A stretch of DNA of 64,000 nucleotides, taken from Chitiniphilus shinanonensis DSM 23277 (GTDB taxonomy: Bacteria > Pseudomonadota > Gammaproteobacteria > Burkholderiales > Chitinibacteraceae). The position numbers were made by a program, and so were the translations under genes. The stretch spans positions 1 through 64,000 of the forward strand of contig NZ_KB895355.1 in assembly GCF_000374805.1 (NCBI RefSeq), written 5' to 3'. Positions 1 through 8,859 of this stretch are shown here, piece by piece (the stretch's first letter is position 1; the number at the start of each line of letters is the position of its first letter). The notes below the pieces were generated by a model. It saw nothing but the letters and a program-made list of their open reading frames with translations, did no database searches and was not told the DNA's origin.

Positions 1-2517
1 GGCGCCGCCTACGGCGAGCAACTGCTGCCGCAATCGGTCGCCGGCGAGGAAGCGCTGTCCCGGCCGTATCGCTACGTGGTGGAATGCCTGTCGCCCGACG
101 TCGGCGTGCCGCTCAAATCGCTGCTCGGCCTGCCGGCGCAGCTCGGCATCCTGACAGCCGACGGCGACGAAGTGGTGCGCTGCGGTGTGGTCACCGCCGC
201 CCGGGCACTGCCGTCCGATGGCGGCTTTGCCCGCTACGCGCTGACGGTCGAACCGCCGCTGGCGCTGCTGGCGCATCGGCGATCCAGCCGGGTATTCCAG
301 GACTTGAGCGTGGTCGAGATCGTGCAGCAGCTGCTGGACGAACACCTCGCCACCAACCCGGTGTTCGGCGCCACCTTCGCGGTGCGTTTCGATCTGGCCG
401 AGACCTATTCCCCCCGTTCCTACTGTTTGCAGTACCGCGAGAGCGATCTGGCCTTCGTCTCGCGCCTGCTGGCGGAAGAGGGCCTGGCCTACCGCTTCGA
501 ACATCAGGCCGGCGATACGCCGCGCGTCACCCTGGTGGCGTTCGACGACCCTTACTCGTTGCCGCAGGCGCGCCACGGCCGCATCCGCTTCCATCGCGCC
601 GACGCCACCGAAGCCGAAGACAGCCTCACCGACTGGACCAGCAGCCGCCAGCTCGGCCCCGGCCAGGCATCGCTGGCCAGCTTCGACTATCGACCGGTGC
701 TGACCCAGCAGGCCGGGGAAGACAGCGCCATCGACCAAGGCGCGGGTGGCAGCCAGGCCGAAAGCAGCCTGGAGCACTACGATCCACAGTCGCTGTACTA
801 CGCCGCCGACGGCGAACAATTGGGCCGCTACGCCCAATTGCGGCAACAGGCGTTCGACCTGCAAAAAAAGGCTTTCCACGGCCAGGGCACGGTGCGCGGG
901 GTGCAGGTCGGCGAATGGTTCCAACTAGCCGACCACCCGCTGCATGACAGCGACGCCCCGGAACAGCGCGAGTTCGTCGCCAGCCAACTGAGCTTCACCG
1001 CCCACAACAACCTGCCGGGCGACCTGCTCAAGTTCCTGAAGCAGGGGCAAGACGTCCCGCAGCCGTTCACGGTCCAGCTTGCAGCGCAACGGCGCGGCAT
1101 CCCGCTCACGCCCGACTACGCCGAGAGCACCCACGCCAAACCCACCGCCCTCGGCGTGCAGACCGCCACCGTGGTGGGGCCCGAGGGTGAGGAAATCCAC
1201 ACCGACCAGTACGGCCGGATCAAGGTGCAGTTCCACTGGCAACGGCCGCAGGAGCATCCCGAATTCGGCGCCAACCTGGATGACCGCTCCTCGTGCTGGC
1301 TGCGCGTCGCCTATCCCAGCGCTGGCGCAGCCTGGGGCCACCAGTTCATCCCGCGCATCGGCCAGGAAGTGCTGGTGGACTTCATCGAAGGCGACATCGA
1401 CCGGCCGCTGGTCAAGGGCGTGTTGTACAACGGCAGCCACCCGACCCCGGCGTTCTCCGGCGCGGGATCGCTGCCGGCGAATAAAACCCTGTCCGGCATC
1501 CAGAGCAAGGAATACCAGGGCAGTCAGTACGGCGAACTGCTGTTCGACGATACCCAGGGCGAAGTGCGCACCAAGCTCTCGTCCGAACACGGCAAGACCC
1601 AACTGAACCAGGGCTATCTGACCCACCCGCGCAGCGACGGCAAGGCCGAACCACGCGGCGAAGGCTTCGAACTCAGAACCGACCGCCAAGGCGCGCTGCG
1701 CGCCGCGCAGGGCTTGTTGCTCAGCACCGAAGCCAAGCCCGGCGCCAGCGGCCAGCAACTGGACCGGGAACAGGCCCAGGCCCAACTGGAATCCGCGCAG
1801 CAACTGGCGCAGACGCTGGGCGACACCGCGCAGCAGCAACTGGCCGACCCCACCGAAATCGGCCCCGATACCCTCGACCTCGAAGGGCAGAAACAGGCCA
1901 GGTCGCAGCAAGGCCACCTCGATCACCTGAACCAGGCGCTCAAGGCGTGGCAGGCGGGCAGCAACACCGATCCCGACGGCAAGACGGCGCAGGGCCAATC
2001 CGGCCAGCAAGCGATCCTGCTCGCCACGGCCCCTGCCGGCATCGGCCTGACCACGCCCAACGAACTCATCCTGCACGCCGGACATAACCTGGACAGCGTC
2101 AGCCAGCGCGATACGCAACAGACCACGGCCCGCCGCTGGCTGCACAACGTGGGCAGCAAGATCAGCCTGTTCGTGCAGGGCGTGGCGGATCAGATCAACC
2201 TCAAGCTGATCGTGGCCAAGGGGCATGCCAACCTGCATGCGCAGGCAGGGGATGTGGAGATCGTCGGCGACAAGAACGTGCGCCTCTACGCCAACAAGCA
2301 GAAGTTCACCCTGGCGGCTGGGCAGGAACTGCTGGCCACCTGCGGCGGCGCGTATATCCGGCTCAAGGGCGGCGACATCGAAATCCATGCGCCCGGCTCG
2401 GTGACCTTCAAGGGCACGAACTTCGACTTCAGCGGGCCGGCCAGCCTGAACTACCGCCTGCCGCAGTTCCCGCAAAGCGAACTCAAACTCAGACAGCGTT
2501 ATTCGCTCTCCCGCTAA
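1..2517 (+). CDS. vgrG: Type VI secretion spike protein VgrG (5' end outside window)
   Basis: This is the trimeric tip of the type VI secretion needle. The open frame is already running at base 1 (Gly-Ala-Ala-Tyr-Gly-Glu), so the true start is upstream; the GTG at 76 is internal. In order, a gp27/gp44-like region runs to about base 1050. A gp5-type OB fold follows at about 1160-1450, with Asp-Gln-Tyr-Gly-Arg-Ile-Lys-Val and Pro-Arg-Ile-Gly-Gln-Glu-Val typical of VgrG. A Gln-rich linker comes next, then a DUF2345-type beta-helix extension at about 1990-2440. There is no fused effector domain, so it probably loads the effector encoded 17 bp downstream. High GC, like the chromosome. Confidence 0.95.
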   Translation, partial: GAAYGEQLLPQSVAGEEALSRPYRYVVECLSPDVGVPLKSLLGLPAQLGILTADGDEVVRCGVVTAARALPSDGGFARYALTVEPPLALLAHRRSSRVFQDLSVVEIVQQLLDEHLATNPVFGATFAVRFDLAETYSPRSYCLQYRESDLAFVSRLLAEEGLAYRFEHQAGDTPRVTLVAFDDPYSLPQARHGRIRFHRADATEAEDSLTDWTSSRQLGPGQASLASFDYRPVLTQQAGEDSAIDQGAGGSQAESSLEHYDPQSLYYAADGEQLGRYAQLRQQAFDLQKKAFHGQGTVRGVQVGEWFQLADHPLHDSDAPEQREFVASQLSFTAHNNLPGDLLKFLKQGQDVPQPFTVQLAAQRRGIPLTPDYAESTHAKPTALGVQTATVVGPEGEEIHTDQYGRIKVQFHWQRPQEHPEFGANLDDRSSCWLRVAYPSAGAAWGHQFIPRIGQEVLVDFIEGDIDRPLVKGVLYNGSHPTPAFSGAGSLPANKTLSGIQSKEYQGSQYGELLFDDTQGEVRTKLSSEHGKTQLNQGYLTHPRSDGKAEPRGEGFELRTDRQGALRAAQGLLLSTEAKPGASGQQLDREQAQAQLESAQQLAQTLGDTAQQQLADPTEIGPDTLDLEGQKQARSQQGHLDHLNQALKAWQAGSNTDPDGKTAQGQSGQQAILLATAPAGIGLTTPNELILHAGHNLDSVSQRDTQQTTARRWLHNVGSKISLFVQGVADQINLKLIVAKGHANLHAQAGDVEIVGDKNVRLYANKQKFTLAAGQELLATCGGAYIRLKGGDIEIHAPGSVTFKGTNFDFSGPASLNYRLPQFPQSELKLRQRYSLSR

Positions 2518-2534
2518 TCGTTCCGGCCCGCCCC

Positions 2535-4817
2535 ATGCTGATCAGCCCCCCTTTCCTGCCGACGCGGCAGGACAACGAAACCGAAAGCGCCTGGCTCGAC
2601 CGCGCCATGCGTGAAGCCGCCGACGGCATGTATCCGGTCGGCCAGAATCTGTGCTGGCACGGCGGCGTCCACCTCGAAGCGCCCACCGTGGACCGGCAGC
2701 CATTGCCGGTACGGGCGATCGCGGATGGCGTGGTGCGCTGTGTCCGTGCCGCCGCGCCGAACCAGAGCAGCAATCCCGATCACGCGCAGAGTTACGCCGG
2801 CTGGACCGACAACGGCGTGGTGGTGATCGAACACAACACCGAGATCGGCGCGGCCGCCGACAACACCCCGGTGGCGGTGCGCTTCTATTCCATCTACCAG
2901 CACCTGATCGACATCCCCGCCACCGTGCGCCCCGGCCAGCCGATCTATCGCAAGGCCGAACTGGGACACGCCGGGTATATCGACGGTCAACCCGGCCGTA
3001 TCCACTTCGAGATCGCCTGCGATGGGGAGAACCTGCAACACCTGATCGGCCGCAACCAGGGCCAGGTGGCGACCGACCGGGATGGCCGCAGCGATGTGGT
3101 GTTCGGGGAAATCTATGCCCGGCTGCCCAGCGGTACGCCGGTCTATACCCTGCCCGAAGGCCACCGCCTGCTCGACAACAGCGCGGCGGCGCAGAGCCAG
3201 GGCCCGGCGCCCCGGGCCGGCGCACAACGCCCTCCCGCTCAAGCACTGGCGGCCGCCACGGCCACGACCATCGACTGCTACATCGGCCTGCGCTATGCCA
3301 TGGGCGACGGTCCCGCCGCCAACCGCGGCGACCTGACGCTGACCACCTATCGCGAGGATGGCAGCGCCTGCGGACAACGCCGCGAAGCCAACGGCGAATA
3401 CAACCTCTACAACCGCGCCAAGGCGATCAGCGAAGCGTATCCCGCCACCGGCCGCCCCGCGCCGAGCGCCGTCTACGAATTGCTGCGTTTCGGCCGCGTG
3501 ATCAACACCGCCAACGAAACCCTGACGCCCGCCGATGTGCCGCACTGGCGCGAGATCATCATCCCCACCGCCGACGGCACCGGCACTCAAAGCGGCTGGG
3601 TCAACCTGAACAATCGGGCGGAAGGCCAGCAAGTACGCCTGTTCAGCGACGCCGATTTCCCGCACTGGCGGGGCTGGCAACTGTTCGATGACGACCTCAG
3701 CGCCGGCGACAGCCGCTGCGACTCCGATGCACTCAAGACCCTGCTCGACGTGGACGGCGACCACCATGTCACCCCTGACGAGCGCCGCACCCGCATGCAG
3801 GATGTAAACGTCAGAAGCAAACTGCGCCACGCCATCTGCGCCATGCCTTCCGAGTGGAACGCGGCGGACCTGCAGGCCCGCTGGTCCTGGCTGCAACAAG
3901 CCACCGAGGAAAACCCCACACCACTGGTGGGGGAGAACTACGACGACTTCATCGCTCACGCCCAGGCGCTGAGCTTCGAGGCACCACAGGCATTTGCCGC
4001 GACCTGGCGGTTTCATCCGAGGGGGTTTATTGAAGCCTTTAAGAAGTGTGGATGGCTAAGCCGCGAAGAGCTCGTGCGAATCTATCCCAATAGCAAGTAC
4101 CCAATCGCAGCGTTGCGTACAGAAGGGTTGGGAAGGACTCCTGAAACTATTCGAGATACCCATCGGCTTCACATCAACCGTACTACTAGGAAATATTCCA
4201 TTAATACACCGGTTAGGCTTACTCATTTTCTTGGCCAGGGTGCAGTGGAGTCCCAATTCCTTTCGTTGATGATTGAGGGATCGGCAGCCTTTTCACGCAA
4301 TCCAGCGCACGCCAGCTTTCGGCCAGAGACCAACGGTTTTTATGTGCCCACAAATCCGAACGACTATCTTTATTATCTTGAAAATGTACTTGGGAACGTA
4401 GAGGCGGGTGATGGGCCGAAATTTCGTGGTCGCGGAATGAAGCAATTGACGGGTAGGGAAAACTACGCGAAATATTGGGTTTATCGAGGCTGGCTTGCTT
4501 ATGATTCATATACCACTCCGTGGTACAACCCGACACGTTTAAACCGAGCTCCTCAAATACCAAATCCTCAGCAGCTTTCGATTAGCCCATTCAATGCGAT
4601 TGATGCTGGGGGCTGGTACTGGGAGGCTGGCGCGGCTAGCAATGCATACAATTCGATGAACTCGGTCATTGTCAGCATGACCATCAATCGTGCTAGTGTT
4701 CGCGAGGTCGCCCGTGCAATCAACGGCGTGAATCGACGAACTGGCGATCCAAATCAATTGGCCGAGCGTTTAAATGAAACGCTGGCGGTCGCAGTAATAA
4801 CAATGGATGCAGCATGA
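2535..4817 (+). CDS. Type VI peptidoglycan-hydrolase effector: LytM/M23-like + EF-hand + GH19/lysozyme-like
   Basis: A 760-residue protein encoded directly after vgrG, predicted to be delivered by the spike to cleave peptidoglycan in the target periplasm. Residues about 30-190 resemble a LytM/M23 fold (His42, Ser-Ile-Tyr-Gln-His123-Leu, Arg-Ile-His157-Phe-Glu-Ile). Two of the usual zinc ligands differ: His46 replaces Asp, and Arg155 replaces the first His of HxH. Residues 405-416 form an EF-hand-like Asp-Val-Asp-Gly-Asp loop. Residues about 530-760 are GH19/lysozyme-like, with the likely catalytic Glu572 in Gly-Gln-Gly-Ala-Val-Glu-Ser and the RGRGMKQLTGRENY motif at 631-644. There is no signal peptide, as expected for a T6SS cargo. 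GC content falls abruptly near base 4010-4030, between the two halves. The layout recalls the dual amidase/lysozyme effector TseP (from memory; homology not tested). Confidence 0.85.
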   Translation: MLISPPFLPTRQDNETESAWLDRAMREAADGMYPVGQNLCWHGGVHLEAPTVDRQPLPVRAIADGVVRCVRAAAPNQSSNPDHAQSYAGWTDNGVVVIEHNTEIGAAADNTPVAVRFYSIYQHLIDIPATVRPGQPIYRKAELGHAGYIDGQPGRIHFEIACDGENLQHLIGRNQGQVATDRDGRSDVVFGEIYARLPSGTPVYTLPEGHRLLDNSAAAQSQGPAPRAGAQRPPAQALAAATATTIDCYIGLRYAMGDGPAANRGDLTLTTYREDGSACGQRREANGEYNLYNRAKAISEAYPATGRPAPSAVYELLRFGRVINTANETLTPADVPHWREIIIPTADGTGTQSGWVNLNNRAEGQQVRLFSDADFPHWRGWQLFDDDLSAGDSRCDSDALKTLLDVDGDHHVTPDERRTRMQDVNVRSKLRHAICAMPSEWNAADLQARWSWLQQATEENPTPLVGENYDDFIAHAQALSFEAPQAFAATWRFHPRGFIEAFKKCGWLSREELVRIYPNSKYPIAALRTEGLGRTPETIRDTHRLHINRTTRKYSINTPVRLTHFLGQGAVESQFLSLMIEGSAAFSRNPAHASFRPETNGFYVPTNPNDYLYYLENVLGNVEAGDGPKFRGRGMKQLTGRENYAKYWVYRGWLAYDSYTTPWYNPTRLNRAPQIPNPQQLSISPFNAIDAGGWYWEAGAASNAYNSMNSVIVSMTINRASVREVARAINGVNRRTGDPNQLAERLNETLAVAVITMDAA

Positions 4818-5398
4818 ATAAGTTTTTAGTTTTTCTTGCTTTTCTAATTGCTCAATCATTCTGTCTTGCAAAGGAGGCGCTTTCTTTGAAAGGGGTTCGG
4901 TTTTCGATTAATCCTCCTTCCGCATTTTATTTGAGCAAGGAAAAAAAAATATCTTTATCTTATCCGGATACTGAATGTTTGGAGGTCAGGAAGCGGGTGG
5001 GGAAAAAGAATATTGGATTTTTCTGTTCCACTCACAGTAAAGCGTTTATGCGGGATTTCGGTGTTTTCGAAAAGCAAGACGATGCGAATTCGGGTGGCCA
5101 GGCTGTTGATGAAGGCGCAGCCAGCTATACCTTGGCAACTGGCATGTCAACATATGAAGTTGCACCATTTACCGATAAAGGAATAAAGAGCTATGCCGCG
5201 GAAGTCGATTGCGATGAAGCGGGTGGGGCTGTATATAGGGCGACATCGACCTGTCACGTTGCGATTGCTATGTTGAAAAATGGCAGGTTTCTATATAGCA
5301 ATATTGTAATCAAAAATCATGTGTCAGGCGCGGAAGGGGGTAAGGTGGCAGACATCAAAAAATTCTGGGAGAGCCTTGAGCCCACGGATGCCAATTAG
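4814..5398 (+). CDS. Putative periplasmic immunity protein 1
   Basis: 194 residues. The start ATG overlaps the effector stop in an ATGA junction, so the two are translationally coupled. The N-terminus is a clear Sec signal peptide (Met-Asn-Lys, hydrophobic Phe-Leu-Val-Phe-Leu-Ala core, cleavage near Cys-Leu-Ala-Lys). This places the mature protein in the periplasm, where a peptidoglycan hydrolase would act. The C-terminal half has a Val-Asp-Cys ... Cys-His pair that recurs in the proteins starting at 5471 and 8860. No catalytic motif is visible. Position and export make it the best candidate for the cognate immunity protein; that role is inferred. Low GC. Confidence 0.75.
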   Translation: MNKFLVFLAFLIAQSFCLAKEALSLKGVRFSINPPSAFYLSKEKKISLSYPDTECLEVRKRVGKKNIGFFCSTHSKAFMRDFGVFEKQDDANSGGQAVDEGAASYTLATGMSTYEVAPFTDKGIKSYAAEVDCDEAGGAVYRATSTCHVAIAMLKNGRFLYSNIVIKNHVSGAEGGKVADIKKFWESLEPTDAN

Positions 5399-5470
5399 GG
5401 AGCGTGTCCTTGATGCCGATTCGTAACAATGAAGGGCGGGCGGCGTTCTCTGCTGTCTGGGGAGTGATCA

Positions 5471-6097
5471 ATGACTCCATGCAATGGCTGTTCTTATATT
5501 TTTTATGTGATGATGTTGGCTTTTTCGGCTGCTGTTAATGGGCAGGAATACCTTCATGTGATTGGAAAGGATTTTCTGCTGAAAGAGTGCGCGAAGAAAC
5601 AAGACGTAACTCTTGTTACTTTTGTGGAAAGTGCTGAAAGCTCAAGAGCCGATGATTTTGATGAGGTTGTGTGGGTTTTTGGTTTTTCGAAAAAAGAAGA
5701 AACGCCACATGATTTGATTGGGTTTGCAAAGACAGGGAGAGGCTTTTTATTCAATGGCAATGAAATTTCGTCTCCACTCATGAATGAATATGTTGTCGCG
5801 CGTAAACCTGAAAACAAGATCACTCGCGAAGGACGGTGGAAGGTTGGAGTAGAGAACATCTACTATGGAGCGCAAGGAGGTGCAAATGGCTATACCATTG
5901 ATTGTGCTACCGCCATTTCTGCGAGCGAAGGAGGAGGGTTCTACGTCGTTTCACAATGCTACCCATTAGAGAAAAAAAGTGCCTTTGCGAAGTTGCTAAA
6001 AGAAATAAATCTTGATTTTTTGCAGAGACTGACAAATCTATTGGAAATAGAAGTTCAAACCCAAGATGGAGCTTGCTCAGGCGTTGCTGAAAAATAA
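5471..6097 (+). CDS. Putative exported immunity-like protein 2
   Basis: 208 residues, preceded by GGGGAG eight bases before the ATG. The N-terminus has a hydrophobic export segment (Ile-Phe-Tyr-Val-Met-Met-Leu-Ala-Phe-Ser-Ala-Ala) with cleavage expected near Asn-Gly-Gln. The C-terminal part (Ile-Asp-Cys ... Ser-Gln-Cys-Tyr, then a Leu-rich amphipathic end) has the same layout as the proteins at 4814 and 8860, suggesting divergent copies of one fold. No enzymatic motif is recognised. It sits second in the low-GC tandem array behind the T6SS effector, so an immunity or orphan-immunity role is inferred from context only. Confidence 0.65.
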   Translation: MTPCNGCSYIFYVMMLAFSAAVNGQEYLHVIGKDFLLKECAKKQDVTLVTFVESAESSRADDFDEVVWVFGFSKKEETPHDLIGFAKTGRGFLFNGNEISSPLMNEYVVARKPENKITREGRWKVGVENIYYGAQGGANGYTIDCATAISASEGGGFYVVSQCYPLEKKSAFAKLLKEINLDFLQRLTNLLEIEVQTQDGACSGVAEK

Positions 6098-6119
6098 TCG
6101 TGACGACCTGAACAATGCT

Positions 6120-6635
6120 ATGGGACAAAAATTGATTGCGCGTTTGAAAGGCGCTGCATTTTTCCTGTTTCTGTTTTTAGCTTCGTTTGCGTTTGCTGAA
6201 AATGGGGTGAGCCCGTTTTCCCAGAAAAACCTGGGCCGATGCTACAAAAGCACCAATGACTTTTTCGAATATGTCATAGGTGAGCGCGCACTGGATGATG
6301 AGAATATCTCTGTTCGGGAAAAAGAAGGGTGGGTTTGGATCGTAGATCGAACTGCTTCCACCAACTATACTTGGTACTTGTTGTCACGCTCGGGAAAAAA
6401 TCTCTGCTTTGAAGCTTATATCCTCTTTGCGGCAGAGGTTGGGTTTGAAAATAAATGTGGGAAAAGGGTTTTGAGGGCGATTATTCCACAGGCGCTCAAT
6501 TTTCCAGGGAAGTTAATGATATTTGAAATGGGTGGTGGCGGGAGATATTTCTCGATAATTCATTGTTATTCGATGGCGTTGTCTTCAAAAGGAAAAATTA
6601 AAAATCCCATTGAATGCGATCAAATTTTGGATTAA
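6120..6635 (+). CDS. Putative exported immunity-like protein 3
   Basis: 171 residues from the ATG at 6120, which gives a well-formed signal peptide (Met-Gly-Gln-Lys, Ala-Phe-Phe-Leu-Phe-Leu-Phe-Leu core, Ala-Phe-Ala cleavage). An in-frame ATG at 6066 would overlap the previous gene and bury the signal. The mature protein shares a pattern with the next gene: Leu-Gly-Arg/Val-Cys-Tyr, Asp-Glu-Asn-Ile, Thr/Pro-Ser-x-Asn-x-Thr-x-Tyr-Leu-Leu, then a Cys. The pair is therefore probably a tandem duplication. Function is not recognised; an immunity role is inferred from operon position. Confidence 0.65.
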   Translation: MGQKLIARLKGAAFFLFLFLASFAFAENGVSPFSQKNLGRCYKSTNDFFEYVIGERALDDENISVREKEGWVWIVDRTASTNYTWYLLSRSGKNLCFEAYILFAAEVGFENKCGKRVLRAIIPQALNFPGKLMIFEMGGGGRYFSIIHCYSMALSSKGKIKNPIECDQILD

Positions 6636-6677
6636 TTGCTTCTGCGTGCGTCCTCGAATCTCAAGAGATTTTTCATT

Positions 6678-7211
6678 ATGTTCGCCAATTGCCTTAGCCA
6701 TATGGCACTTTTCGCCATACTAATCATGGCGTCTTCGTTTGGCCTGGCAGCCTCGTCAATTTGGGCGAATGAAGAGTTGGGAGTATGTTATCCCACGGTC
6801 GATAGTTTCATGGAGACAACCTATGGATCGGATTGTTCGCAGGATGAAAATATAAAAATATTTCCTGCGCCTGGGACTATTGAAGGAAGATATATGATTG
6901 CGGTTGACGACACGCCATCGATAAACCAAACGCATTATTTATTGGATAATTCTTCAGGTCAGGTTTGTGTTGTTCTTTTTGCGCCGTTTTCCAGCTCGTT
7001 CGAGTTGAACCTGAAAAAGGATGGCTCTTTGCCCGAAAAAATAAAAACAAGCAGTACCGCCCCAGCAGGGCACTCTTCCTTTGAGGTGATATTTAATTTG
7101 GATAGAAAGAAAAATATCTATCGCCCATATAAATGTAGATCCGTCAAATACAATGGTAAAAAGGAAGAGATAAAAGTAATCAATTGTGAAAATTCATTTC
7201 AAGGGTTGTAG
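6678..7211 (+). CDS. Putative exported immunity-like protein 4 (paralogue of the preceding gene)
   Basis: 177 residues from the ATG at 6678; the frame is open back to a TTG at 6636, directly after the previous stop. The N-terminus is hydrophobic and ends in Ala-Ser-Ser-Ile-Trp-Ala, a plausible signal peptidase site. The mature part begins Asn-Glu-Glu-Leu-Gly-Val-Cys-Tyr and keeps the Asp-Glu-Asn-Ile and Asn-Gln-Thr-His-Tyr-Leu-Leu blocks of the protein at 6120. The two have diverged strongly, so they may recognise different toxins. AT-rich codon use. Function unknown; immunity is inferred. Confidence 0.65.
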   Translation: MFANCLSHMALFAILIMASSFGLAASSIWANEELGVCYPTVDSFMETTYGSDCSQDENIKIFPAPGTIEGRYMIAVDDTPSINQTHYLLDNSSGQVCVVLFAPFSSSFELNLKKDGSLPEKIKTSSTAPAGHSSFEVIFNLDRKKNIYRPYKCRSVKYNGKKEEIKVINCENSFQGL

Positions 7212-7300
7212 TTGCGCAGGGGCGTGGCTTGTCTCCTGGAGTTTGGGCTCGAAAACCCGGACATTCGCCGCAGCTTGGCGATGGGCTAAAGAGGTTTGAC

Positions 7301-7939
7301 TTGAAAATCCATCTCGCTCTTCTTCTCTGCGGTGTGTTGCTTCCTTCTTTTTCTGAAGCTGCGATAGAGATAAAGCTATCGGACTCAAAAAGGACTCTGC
7401 TTGTAAACGAAGGCACAAATAGCAGGGAATGTATTTTGCCGCATGAATCCGAAAAGGCGTGGGTCAGCTTCGATGGAGAAGCGGTTATCTTGTCGGAGCG
7501 GGAATACGTGCCAGTCCGCGGGCTTGTCCAGTGCAAAGAGCAAGTTCCTGTTGTCGTGAAAGAAATCCCGGAAGGCGTAGGGTTCTTGGTTGATATAAAT
7601 ATACGAAAAGGTATTTATTTGACGCTGGATTTCATATCGACAAATCCGCTGTCTTATTTGGCCACGGTGGCGAGAATCGGCCATTCCAAGAATATTGTTT
7701 CCCTCCCGGGCGCCTATGTCGAATCTGCGGATTTGCAGGAACTTCAACGGTACGGGTTCGGCTTTGATCCAGAGTCAGACCGCCCGCGTATATCGCTCAG
7801 CGGCCGTTACGTTTCCCCCAGCGGAAAAATTGATTGCTCTAGCGACGCTTATCCCGGGGTTTGGGATATCAAGAAAAAGATCAAGGTGACCATAAGCGGA
7901 TCCAATAGCACATGTGAGCAATTGTTTGAAAAACCATGA
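7301..7939 (+). CDS. Putative exported immunity-like protein 5
   Basis: 212 residues starting at TTG 7301 (Leu/Met-Lys-Ile-His-Leu-Ala-Leu-Leu-Leu-Cys), preceded by AGAGG at suitable spacing. This start puts a clean signal peptide at the N-terminus, cleaved near Ser-Glu-Ala-Ala. The frame is open upstream to 7229, but that would add a charged extension before the signal. The mature protein is beta-rich with scattered Cys residues and no recognised domain or catalytic motif. It is fifth in the array behind the T6SS effector. Function unknown; an immunity role is suggested by context. Confidence 0.6.
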   Translation: MKIHLALLLCGVLLPSFSEAAIEIKLSDSKRTLLVNEGTNSRECILPHESEKAWVSFDGEAVILSEREYVPVRGLVQCKEQVPVVVKEIPEGVGFLVDINIRKGIYLTLDFISTNPLSYLATVARIGHSKNIVSLPGAYVESADLQELQRYGFGFDPESDRPRISLSGRYVSPSGKIDCSSDAYPGVWDIKKKIKVTISGSNSTCEQLFEKP

Positions 7940-7964
7940 CCCTACGAATTTTTGGCATGACAGC

Positions 7965-8858
7965 ATGGTGATGGCCTTAATTCACCGGTGTTTGGTCGTA
8001 CTCGTTGGCGGTTTTTTTGGTTTTGCTGCACAAGCCGGTTCTGAGCTTTCTTCACATGTGAAGAGTGAGTATTTTCATATCAACGACCCTTCCGAAACCG
8101 GCCTCGGTTTTTTGGCCGATACCAATCTGCTGTATGTAGGTGGGTGTCGTGTTTTTGAATTGAAAAAAAGAGAGTTTGGAAAAACCTGTTTGTATCCAGC
8201 TGATTTACGATGGGCGGCAGTCAGCCCGGATGGTTCACTGTTGTTGGGTTCGGCAGCTCCGGTTGATGGGGGGAAAGGAACATCTTATCAACTTGATGCG
8301 GTAACCGGGCGTGTGCTTTCTTCGAGGCGTGGTTTGTATTTTGCCCCTCCAATTGCCATTAGCCCGACCAACAAATATTGGGTCGGCTCGTTTGCTGCTG
8401 CAAACGCCATTGGATCGGAACATCTTGGTCTGATGGGGCGGGATTGGCGTATAAAAAAGCAAAATATCGATGCTGGCGTACAAAGGATATTCCGGCTGGA
8501 TTTTTCCGAGAACGGAGAGCATTTGTGGGTCAATGGCCATGGTTCCACATCGGCCAGGCTGGACACGGTGAACTGGGAGGTCAGCTCCGATATAGACGCC
8601 TGCGATGCCTGTGGCAACTTGGCCTTTGTCGATCAGAAGGCAGGAATCGGGGTGCGGTTCATTCAGAAAAAGGCAATTATCAAATCGCTCGAAGATGGCC
8701 GAGCGCTTTTCGAGGTGGATATCGACTCATCCCGTGCCGAGCCGGAGGTGGCCATCAGCAAGGATGGGAAGTTGCTGGCCATTAAAGGGAATTTTGAAAA
8801 GGATGGCAAGGTCAACTATGGTTTTGTGTTGGTTGATTTGAAGTCCTTGGTGAGATGA
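7965..8858 (+). CDS. Putative exported beta-propeller-like protein in the immunity array
   Basis: 297 residues from the ATG at 7965; an upstream GTG at 7914 would overlap the previous gene. The signal peptide (Cys-Leu-Val-Val-Leu-Val-Gly-Gly-Phe-Phe-Gly-Phe-Ala-Ala-Gln-Ala) is clear. The mature protein has repeated segments such as Trp-Ala-Ala-Val-Ser-Pro-Asp-Gly-Ser, Ile-Ala-Ile-Ser-Pro-Thr-Asn and Val-Ala-Ile-Ser-Lys-Asp-Gly-Lys. These are typical of WD40/YVTN-like beta-propeller blades. It differs from its neighbours in size and fold. It could be an immunity protein that binds the toxin, or an accessory envelope protein; neither can be decided from sequence. Confidence 0.65.
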   Translation: MVMALIHRCLVVLVGGFFGFAAQAGSELSSHVKSEYFHINDPSETGLGFLADTNLLYVGGCRVFELKKREFGKTCLYPADLRWAAVSPDGSLLLGSAAPVDGGKGTSYQLDAVTGRVLSSRRGLYFAPPIAISPTNKYWVGSFAAANAIGSEHLGLMGRDWRIKKQNIDAGVQRIFRLDFSENGEHLWVNGHGSTSARLDTVNWEVSSDIDACDACGNLAFVDQKAGIGVRFIQKKAIIKSLEDGRALFEVDIDSSRAEPEVAISKDGKLLAIKGNFEKDGKVNYGFVLVDLKSLVR

Positions 8859-8859
8859 T

